From contig VERF01000017.1 in NCBI GenBank assembly GCA_018882895.1, positions 1 through 39,684 on the forward strand: 39,684 nucleotides of DNA. Direction: 5' to 3'. Within the stretch, counting starts at the first letter, position 1. Every line of letters starts with the position of its first letter. This DNA is from Candidatus Kapaibacterium sp. (GTDB lineage Bacteria; Bacteroidota; Ignavibacteria; Kapaibacteriales; Kapaibacteriaceae). The position numbers and the translations under genes are program-made. This document shows positions 31,744-38,522 of this stretch, piece by piece. The notes under the pieces are model-generated. The model did not search any database. It was not told the DNA's origin and saw only the letters and a list, made by a program, of their open reading frames with translations.

Positions 31744-32480
31744 TGTCAGAGAATAATCCGAAGCTCGGCGGTCCCGCACCGAAGGGGACCGAGCGCGAGT
31801 TTCTCTCCGGACCACATTCGAGGTTCAGAGAGTTCATGTTCGTTGTCCGCGTGATGAAGGAATTCATCCGCGGTTTTCGTGTACTGCATTTCGTCGGCCC
31901 ATGCATCACGGTCTTCGGATCGGCACGATTCAAGGAAGATCATCCGCACTATGAATCTTCTCGCAGCGTTGGGGCGCGTCTTGCCGACATGGGTTTTACG
32001 GTGATGACAGGGGGCGGGCCCGGCATCATGGAGGCCGCTAACCGCGGCGCCAAGGAAGCCGGCGGCACAAGCATCGGCCTGAACATTGAGCTACCATTTG
32101 AGCAACATGCCAATCCATGGCTTGATGTGATGGTGACCTTTGAGCACTTCTTCGTCCGCAAGGTCATGCTGGTAAAGTACTCGCTCGGCTTCGTCGTCAT
32201 GCCCGGCGGCTTTGGCACGATGGACGAGCTCTTTGAGGCCATCACGCTCATCCAAACGAAGAAGATCACCAACTTCCCTATTGTGCTGATGGGCACGGAG
32301 TATTACTCGGAGCTGGTCGATACGATTCGCAACCGGATGGTACGGGAAGGCACGATCTCGAAGGATGATCTGGACCTGTTTCTTGTTACCGACAGCATCG
32401 ACGAGATGGAAGACTTCCTGCGCGCACGCGTGGTAAAGCGGTTCGGTCTGAAGCAGCAACTCTTCATTCCGCGCACATGA
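31743..32480 (+). CDS. LOG family (TIGR00730) protein, long form
   Basis: A 245-residue member of the lysine-decarboxylase-like/LOG family, whose studied members cleave the base from nucleoside 5'-monophosphates (cytokinin riboside monophosphate phosphoribohydrolase) or AMP. The fold is marked by ITVFGSARF (55-63), GGGPGIMEAANRGAKEAGG (90-108) and PGGFGTMDELFEAIT (154-168). The N-terminal 45 residues are an extra segment compared with short LOGs. ATG 31743 overlaps the upstream stop; the open frame continues to 31584 inside the upstream gene and is not used. It overlaps the second LOG gene by ATGA (32477-32480). Confidence 0.92.
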   Translation: MSENNPKLGGPAPKGTEREFLSGPHSRFREFMFVVRVMKEFIRGFRVLHFVGPCITVFGSARFKEDHPHYESSRSVGARLADMGFTVMTGGGPGIMEAANRGAKEAGGTSIGLNIELPFEQHANPWLDVMVTFEHFFVRKVMLVKYSLGFVVMPGGFGTMDELFEAITLIQTKKITNFPIVLMGTEYYSELVDTIRNRMVREGTISKDDLDLFLVTDSIDEMEDFLRARVVKRFGLKQQLFIPRT

Positions 32481-33049
32481 ACATCTGCATCTACTGCGGC
32501 TCGCGCAGTGGCACTGACCCCATCTTTGAAGACGTTGCCCGTTGCGTTGCCGGCGAAATACTCCGTCGCGGCTGGAACCTCGTTTACGGTGGCGGCGGGA
32601 TCGGTCTGATGGACATCGTTGCGCGCTCTGTGTTTGAAGGGGGCGGGCATGTGACGGGTATCATCCCTTCGTTTCTGGCTACACGCGAAGTTGCCCTATG
32701 GGAATGTTCGGAGCTGATCGAAGTCCCTTCGATGCATGTGCGCAAGCAGATGATGATCGAGCGCTCGGATGCGTTGGTTGCTCTGCCAGGGGGCTTTGGT
32801 ACCATGGACGAACTCTTCGAGGCCATCACCTGGCGTCAGCTTAAGCTGCATGACCGACCGATCGGGCTTGTGAATGCGGCCGGTTACTTTGATCCGTTGC
32901 TGGCGATGAACTCCCACATGGTTGAGCGCGGATTTGTCGAGCAGCGCCATGCCGACATACTGATGAGCGATGATGACGTGGCACGATTGTTTGACGCACT
33001 CGAGGCCAACCGCGGCGTGATGACGACTGACCTGACGGGTCGCACTTAG
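32477..33049 (+). CDS. LOG family (TIGR00730) protein, short form
   Basis: A 190-residue LOG homologue, the usual length. Motifs: IYCGSRSG (5-12), VYGGGGIGLMDIVA (36-49) and PGGFGTMDELFEAITWRQLKLH (104-125), the last with the Arg and Glu residues of the phosphoribohydrolase site. It is closer to the characterised LOGs than its upstream paralogue, with which it shares perhaps a third of residues by eye. The pair is translationally coupled, suggesting that the two act together or form a mixed assembly; that is inference. Confidence 0.93.
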   Translation: MNICIYCGSRSGTDPIFEDVARCVAGEILRRGWNLVYGGGGIGLMDIVARSVFEGGGHVTGIIPSFLATREVALWECSELIEVPSMHVRKQMMIERSDALVALPGGFGTMDELFEAITWRQLKLHDRPIGLVNAAGYFDPLLAMNSHMVERGFVEQRHADILMSDDDVARLFDALEANRGVMTTDLTGRT

Positions 33050-33060
33050 GACTGCCTATC

Positions 33061-36000
33061 GTGCTTCGCGACCTCTTCTTTCAAAGCGCCACACCCATCA
33101 TCCGGCTGGGGCGCACGCGTCCACTCACACCCGAGGATGCGCCTCTTCTTCCGCAGGGACTGCATCCGGAAGAAGCTGCTCCGGCGTTTGCCTCGCTGCC
33201 AACGGATTCCTTCCGACGTTTTGTCCTGAGCGTATTCTGGGCTACCGGACGTCCGGCCCGCACCGTGTTGGCGATCATCATGATGCGCATTGCCGTGGTG
33301 CTCACAACGCCGGTGCTGCTCCACTCAATGCTATCGCAGCTGCCAACGGTATCGGCCTCTCGGGACCTGCCCGTTGCCGCGATGACCACGGCTGTTGTCC
33401 TTGGGCTTGTTGGCATCCTCGGCGCACTGCTCAACCAGCACATGTTCTTCAACATGCTGAGAGGCTTTGCAACGATCGTCAACGGCCTGAACGACCGCAT
33501 CATCCATCATGCGCTGAAGCTTCGTCGTTCCTCTCGCTCAACAATGCAGACAGGCGATCTGGTCAACCATCTTTCGAGTGACACCGATGCGATGGCCGAG
33601 TCGATGTTCTTCATTCCGGAGTTCTACAATACCATCATCGAGACGGTTGCCGTGATGGCTATGCTCTGGTGGTATCTCGGAGTAGCCGCTCTTGCATCGT
33701 TTGCAACTCTGGCACTTATCGCACCGCTCACGGTGCTGGTTGCCAATCGATATCGACGTCTTGATCATGAGCTGATGGAGTTGCGCGACGAGCGAGTTAC
33801 GCTGATGTCGCAGATCCTGCAGGGCATCCGCGTTGTGAAGTTCCATGCTTGGGAACACAGTGTGCGCCAGGAGGTCAGCAGCGTTCGTCATCGCGAAGTG
33901 GCCACCAAGGTCCGCATCGTGCGCACCGATGCGCTCAGCACAATGATCTTCGTCAGCACCACAACGCTGGTCGGCTTCTCCGGTTTCGGTGCCTACGTGT
34001 ACCTGGGCGGAGAGCTCACAACGCCGCTGATCTTTGCCTGCCTTGCCCTCTTTGCCATGCTCGAAGAACCCTTCGGCATCGTCAGTCACTTGCTCTCGAA
34101 CCTGCAGCATGCTCGTGTTGCCACCGGACGTTTACATCGGTTCTTTACCGCTTCCGTGCGGCCGCAGGATGAGCGTAGCGAATCGGATCCCTTTGTTCCT
34201 GTCGGACTTGTGGCATCGAACCTCTCGCTCACCTATCCTGATGCCGGTGAGTCGGCCCTGCAGGAGCTGGATCTTGACATTGCGCCCGGAGCGAGCATTG
34301 CTATCATCGGAACGGTCGGCGCCGGAAAGAGCACACTGCTTCGTACGCTGGCGGGATTGCATGTGCCGACAACCGGCTCTGTCGTGGCCACAAACATTTC
34401 GCCTGCAGAGCGTCCGCGCATCGGCTACGTCCCCCAGGAAGCGTTCATCATGAACGCATCTGTCGAGGAGAACATCCTCTTTGGCGAAGACATCGATCAC
34501 GAACGCTTGAATGGGGCTATCCATGACAGCGCACTGGATGCAGACCTTCGGCTGATGCCGGCAGGACGTGCCACGGAGATTGGCGAACGGGGCGTAAATC
34601 TCTCGGGTGGACAGAAGCAGCGCGTATCGCTTGCGCGCGCCGCCTACTACCGTCCGGGACTTGTTCTGCTCGATGATCCACTATCGGCCGTGGATGTGCA
34701 TACCGAAGAGGTCCTGGTGGATTCACTGCTCTTCGGTGCGTGGAAGAACATCACCCGCGTCGTTGTAACGCATAGGCTTGCGCACGTGCATCGATTCGAC
34801 ATGATCATCCTCATGGAGAAGGGGTCGGTCATTGCGCGCGGCACCTTCGATGAGTTGCAACACCACGAGGCATTCCGCGATCTTATGCGTCATGAGGCTG
34901 CCGAGCCCCCTAACATGATGACGTCAGAGAAGAGCGCGTTGAAGGACGCCGTGCCGGCGCCGAGTGCATCGGCTGCTACCGACGATTCAACCTCACGCCT
35001 GACGGTCGATGAGGATCGCGTCACCGGGGCAGTTGGCGTAGAGGTGTACAAGACGTATCTGCGTGCCATGGTTGGACGTCGTTGGAGTGCACCGCTTTGG
35101 GCGATGGGGCTTGTCGTAACTGTGTTGATGATCTCCTTCATGCCGATCCTTCAGACGTCGTGGCTCGGACACTGGTCGGACGTGAATGCCGGCCGCACGT
35201 CCACAGACATCTGGTCGAGCATCTTGTCCGTCACACACACCGATACTCTCTCTGCACCAGTTGCAATCATCATCTACGGCGTGCTCGGCACTGTTGTCCT
35301 GCTGGCCTGGGGAATCGAGCGCCTTACCTGGCTCTCGCGCACGGCGGCGGCATCGCGCACAATCCACGACGATGCCTTGCTCGGTGTGCTGCAGGCCCCT
35401 TTGCGGTTCTTTGACAGCACGCCCATGGGACGCATCCTCAACCGCTTTGCGCGCGACATGGAAGGCGTTGATGATCACCTTTCCTGGAACATCGAACAGT
35501 CGTTCAAAGCGCTCACGCAGACGTTGAGTTCGATACTTCTGATCATGAGCGTGCTTCCTCTGATAATCGTCGTGATCATCCCCGTGTTCTGGCTCTACAA
35601 CCGATTGCAACGAGACTACCGCAAGAGTGCGCGTGAAGCAAAGCGTCTGGAGTCGATAAGCCGATCATCGCGCTACTCGCACTTCAAAGAGCTTGTAACG
35701 GGCCTCGACGTGATCCACGGCTTTGCGCGAGAGCAGCATTTCATCGACACGCACCGAGCGATCCTTGGTCGCTATCAGCGCGCCTACTGGTGCAGCATCA
35801 TGCTCAATCGGTGGTTCTCCACGCGCGTGCCCATGACAGGGGGCTTGGTGGCCGTAGGCACAAGCGTGCTTATCATCATGTCGGCATGGAACGGAGCGAT
35901 CTCCCCGGGCCTTGCAGGCGTGGTGATGACATACGCAATCAGCTTTTGGGCTACCCTGAACTGGACCATCCGCGCCTTCAGCGAGGTCGAGTCGCGCATG

Positions 36001-36762
36001 ACGTCAGTTGAGCGCCTCGAAACGTTTGCCACTCTTCCCGGTGAGCCCCCTACCACATCACTGCCCGCGCTCGACGCAGCAGCTCTTTGGCCTTCGAAGG
36101 GGGCCGTGCGGATCGAAGACCTGCATGTGCGATATGCTGAGCACCTGCCAACGGTTTTGCATGGGGTGAGTTTCAGCGTTGAACCTGCAATGAACGTTGG
36201 CATCATCGGACGAACGGGGTCCGGCAAATCCACTCTCTTCCAAACGCTCTTCCGGTTCGTCGAACCCGAGCGTGGACGCATCATGATCGACGGCGTGGAT
36301 ATCACGTCCGTACCACTCGAGCGTTTACGTCGGAGCATTGCCATCATCCCGCAGGATCCGACGTTGTTCATCGGCACGGTGCGGCTGAACCTCGACCGTT
36401 TCTCCGAATGCACTGATGCCGAGATCTGGGAGGCACTGCGTCGGGTGCAGCTTGCAGGTCTTATCCGGGACCTGCCGGGTGGACTTCATGCACCTGTTGT
36501 TGAAGGGGGCGCAAACTTCTCGCAGGGTCAACGTCAGCTTCTGTGCCTTGCTCGCGCCATCCTCATCCGTGCCCGCATCATCGTGCTCGACGAAGCAACG
36601 GCTAGTGTGGACATAGCAACCGACGCGCTGATTCAACGAACCATTCGCGAAGAGTTTCGTGATGTAACCGTGTTGACGATCGCCCATCGCCTCGACACCG
36701 TTGCCGACGCCGACATGATCGTTGAACTGTCGGCCGGAAGAGTAAGCAACATCACCAGGTAA
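33061..36762 (+). CDS. ABCC/MRP-type full-length ABC transporter
   Basis: A 1233-residue single-chain exporter arranged TMD1-NBD1-TMD2-NBD2. The N-terminus (PIIRLGRTRPLTPEDAPLLP) matches the linker of ABCC proteins. NBD1: Walker A GTVGAGKST (417-425), signature LSGGQKQ (514-520), Walker B LLDDPLSAVD with Asp539 where the catalytic Glu should be. NBD2: Walker A GRTGSGKST (1050-1058), signature FSQGQRQLLCLARA (1153-1166), Walker B LDEATASVD with E1178. So site 1 is predicted weak and site 2 active, as in eukaryotic MRP/CFTR-group proteins. There is no TMD0. The start is GTG 33061, 12 bases after the LOG gene; the next ATG lies in the first membrane segment. The substrate is unknown. Confidence 0.93.
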   Translation: MLRDLFFQSATPIIRLGRTRPLTPEDAPLLPQGLHPEEAAPAFASLPTDSFRRFVLSVFWATGRPARTVLAIIMMRIAVVLTTPVLLHSMLSQLPTVSASRDLPVAAMTTAVVLGLVGILGALLNQHMFFNMLRGFATIVNGLNDRIIHHALKLRRSSRSTMQTGDLVNHLSSDTDAMAESMFFIPEFYNTIIETVAVMAMLWWYLGVAALASFATLALIAPLTVLVANRYRRLDHELMELRDERVTLMSQILQGIRVVKFHAWEHSVRQEVSSVRHREVATKVRIVRTDALSTMIFVSTTTLVGFSGFGAYVYLGGELTTPLIFACLALFAMLEEPFGIVSHLLSNLQHARVATGRLHRFFTASVRPQDERSESDPFVPVGLVASNLSLTYPDAGESALQELDLDIAPGASIAIIGTVGAGKSTLLRTLAGLHVPTTGSVVATNISPAERPRIGYVPQEAFIMNASVEENILFGEDIDHERLNGAIHDSALDADLRLMPAGRATEIGERGVNLSGGQKQRVSLARAAYYRPGLVLLDDPLSAVDVHTEEVLVDSLLFGAWKNITRVVVTHRLAHVHRFDMIILMEKGSVIARGTFDELQHHEAFRDLMRHEAAEPPNMMTSEKSALKDAVPAPSASAATDDSTSRLTVDEDRVTGAVGVEVYKTYLRAMVGRRWSAPLWAMGLVVTVLMISFMPILQTSWLGHWSDVNAGRTSTDIWSSILSVTHTDTLSAPVAIIIYGVLGTVVLLAWGIERLTWLSRTAAASRTIHDDALLGVLQAPLRFFDSTPMGRILNRFARDMEGVDDHLSWNIEQSFKALTQTLSSILLIMSVLPLIIVVIIPVFWLYNRLQRDYRKSAREAKRLESISRSSRYSHFKELVTGLDVIHGFAREQHFIDTHRAILGRYQRAYWCSIMLNRWFSTRVPMTGGLVAVGTSVLIIMSAWNGAISPGLAGVVMTYAISFWATLNWTIRAFSEVESRMTSVERLETFATLPGEPPTTSLPALDAAALWPSKGAVRIEDLHVRYAEHLPTVLHGVSFSVEPAMNVGIIGRTGSGKSTLFQTLFRFVEPERGRIMIDGVDITSVPLERLRRSIAIIPQDPTLFIGTVRLNLDRFSECTDAEIWEALRRVQLAGLIRDLPGGLHAPVVEGGANFSQGQRQLLCLARAILIRARIIVLDEATASVDIATDALIQRTIREEFRDVTVLTIAHRLDTVADADMIVELSAGRVSNITR

Positions 36763-36808
36763 GCGAGATCATCAATCCGTCGCTGCTGTTGAGTTGGGAG
36801 CAGTATTC

Positions 36809-38059
36809 TCATTCCACCGTTTCCCATAGTGCTCGTATCGGCACTGCATAGAGTCTTTCGCCAAAGCGAATGCTTGCTTCTCCGTCGTAGAGAACCACGC
36901 CGCACGTGAATCGCTTGCCGACGACGCCTTGCAGCTTGCGGATCGCACGAAAGTCCTTCTCGGTGACGGTCGCTGAGGCCTTTACTTCTACTGCAGCCAG
37001 CGAACGGCCGCCCTGCTCGATCACGAGGTCGACCTCGACGCCGTCTTTGTCCCGAAGGTGATGAAATCGAATATCGTCATCACGCCAACTTGCCTGCCGT
37101 TGTAACTCCTGCACTACGAAGGTCTCCAGCAGCTGACCCAGCAACTCACGGTCCTGTGCAAGTGATGCTTCGTCCATCCCCAATAGCGCGCAGGCAACAC
37201 CGGTATCGGTGAGATGGAGCTTCGGGGTTTTGATCAGGCGACTCAGCCGGTTGCTGTGCCATGGTGGTAGCTCTTCCAGGAGGAACATGCGTTCCAAGAG
37301 AGTCACATACTCTCGAATCGTGGGTCGGCTGAGGTTGAATGGGGCGGCAAGGTCGCTCACGTTGATGAGTCGCGCTGTCTGACTTGCGGCAAGCGCCAGT
37401 AGCCTTGCGATAGCGTCAAGCGACGAGACACGGGCAAGGTCGCGCACGTCGCGCTGTACAAGCGTCTCAACGTAATCACGGTACCACGTAGCACGCCGCC
37501 GAGGAGTGGAACGAGCCAGTGCTGGTGGATATCCACCGGCAACGATGCGTCTGATCAAGTCACTGCCCATCCGCTGGTACGGACGCAGTTTGAATCCGTG
37601 CTCGAAGAGTGCATCGAGGAAACCGGACTCTGCTCCGGACAATTCACATTGTGACAACGGGTGCAATCGCAGGATCTCCATCCGACCAGCAAGGGAGTCT
37701 GCCAGGGTGGGCAGCAAAAGTACATTCGCCGATCCCGTGAGGAGGAATCGCCCCGGACGTCGGTCGCGGTCTACTGCCAGTTTGAGCGTGGTGAAGAGCT
37801 CTGGCGCGCGTTGAACCTCATCAAGAATTGTGCGCTCCGGTAAGTCGTCCACAAACCCGACTGGGTCACTTGTGGCGGCAGATAATGTGACTGCATCGTC
37901 AAAGCTGAAGTAGGAATACCCAAGGTCTTCACCCACCGTCTGAGCAAGTGTTGTCTTACCGCATTGCCGTGGCCCATGGATCAGCACCACCGGAGATTCG
38001 GCAAGCGCCTGCCTCAGGAGTGGCGTAGCTAACCGTAGATATTTCTGCTCCGTATTCAC
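36809..38059 (-). CDS. AAA ATPase with DUF4143 domain
   Basis: A 416-residue member of the widespread AAA_14/DUF4143 family. Walker A is GPRQCGKTT (29-37), Walker B TILDEVQ (D80, E81), and LTGSAN (107-112) is the sensor 1 strand. A winged-helix-like part lies mid-protein (SRPTIREYVTLLERMFLLEELPPW). The C-terminal DUF4143 part carries a nuclease-like D344...E358-V-K360 set (GVEVDLVIE...AVEVK). Its cellular role is not established. I place the start at GTG 38059; the open frame continues to 38437, but that part consists of non-coding repeats of 22-23 and 12 bases. The gene converges on the ABCC transporter with a 46-base gap that shows no clear terminator. GCCCCCT, frequent elsewhere, is absent here, which may fit later acquisition. 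Confidence 0.88.
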   Translation of the reverse strand: MNTEQKYLRLATPLLRQALAESPVVLIHGPRQCGKTTLAQTVGEDLGYSYFSFDDAVTLSAATSDPVGFVDDLPERTILDEVQRAPELFTTLKLAVDRDRRPGRFLLTGSANVLLLPTLADSLAGRMEILRLHPLSQCELSGAESGFLDALFEHGFKLRPYQRMGSDLIRRIVAGGYPPALARSTPRRRATWYRDYVETLVQRDVRDLARVSSLDAIARLLALAASQTARLINVSDLAAPFNLSRPTIREYVTLLERMFLLEELPPWHSNRLSRLIKTPKLHLTDTGVACALLGMDEASLAQDRELLGQLLETFVVQELQRQASWRDDDIRFHHLRDKDGVEVDLVIEQGGRSLAAVEVKASATVTEKDFRAIRKLQGVVGKRFTCGVVLYDGEASIRFGERLYAVPIRALWETVE

Positions 38060-38060
38060 G

Positions 38061-38143
38061 TCGGCCAAATGTAAGTCAGGATATCGGCCAATTGCAAGTT
38101 TTGCCTCGGCTAATTGCAAGTTTTTACCTCGGCTGATTGTAAG
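38061..38143. promoter_or_regulatory. Four iteron-like direct repeats upstream of the DUF4143 ATPase gene
   Basis: A 15-base core, TCGGCYRAWTGYAAG, begins at 38061, 38084, 38106 and 38129, so the spacing is 22-23 bases, about two helical turns. The array lies directly before the GTG start on the minus strand, in the promoter and leader position. The spacing is not a multiple of 3, which argues against coding. It could be a set of operator sites, perhaps for the ATPase itself. Confidence 0.7.
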
Positions 38144-38150
38144 CCCCCGA

Positions 38151-38176
38151 CGGGCGAGACTGCGTCTCGCCCCTAC
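38151..38176. repeat. Second copy of the GGGCGAGAC/GTCTCGCCC inverted repeat
   Basis: The stem-loop and its CCTAC tail are identical to the element at 3674-3699, 34 kb away. Nothing else links the two loci. Confidence 0.85.
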
Positions 38177-38184
38177 AATGCCGA

Positions 38185-38437
38185 TTTTCCGCGAAGCTTC
38201 CCGCCGCGAAGCGGCTTCCCGCGAAGCGTCCCGTTGCAAACGTCCCGCTGCGAAGCAGCTTCCCGCGTAGCGTCCCGCGAAGCGTCCCGCGAAGCGTCCC
38301 GCGAAGCGTCCCGCGAAGCGTCCCGTTGCAAACGTCCCGCTGCAAGCTTCCCGCTGCGAAGCAGCTTCCCGCGTAGCGTCCCGCTGCAAGCTTCCCGCGT
38401 AGCTTCCCGCTGCAAGCTTCCCGCGTAGCGTCCTCAA
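38185..38437. repeat. 12-bp tandem repeats and nested GCTTCCCGC/GCGAAGC words
   Basis: The unit AGCGTCCCGCGA repeats four times and then in part at 38269-38325. Around it, related words (GCTTCCCGC, GCGAAGC, GTTGCAAACGTCCCGCTG) recur in a nested order, and one longer block starting near 38226 is largely repeated starting near 38317. Short palindromes such as GAAGCAGCTTC are frequent. Because the unit is 12 bases long, several frames stay open on both strands and create false reading frames; I see no gene. The AT-rich stretch 38460-38522 leads into the next gene. Confidence 0.88.
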
Positions 38438-38522
38438 TCACCAGACGTTGACCTCGCGCTCGAGCGCGACTTTGGTTGTTGGAGGGAGATAGTTTAGTAA
38501 TTCCTCTTGCTGTAATTCCATT

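Noticed and set aside
38061-38143. CRISPR array
   Set aside because: Repeat core is only 15 bases with 7-8 base spacers and drift between copies; no cas genes nearby. The heptamer arrays have no spacers at all.
38114-38428. Ser/Arg-rich 104-residue open frame on the plus strand
   Set aside because: Made of the 12-base repeat, which stays open in several frames at once; no ribosome site or homology.
38060-38437. N-terminal extension of the DUF4143 ATPase by 126 residues
   Set aside because: It translates iteron-like repeats of 22-23 bases and the 12-bp array into a low-complexity Arg/Gly/Ala tail; the family N-terminus begins just after GTG 38059.
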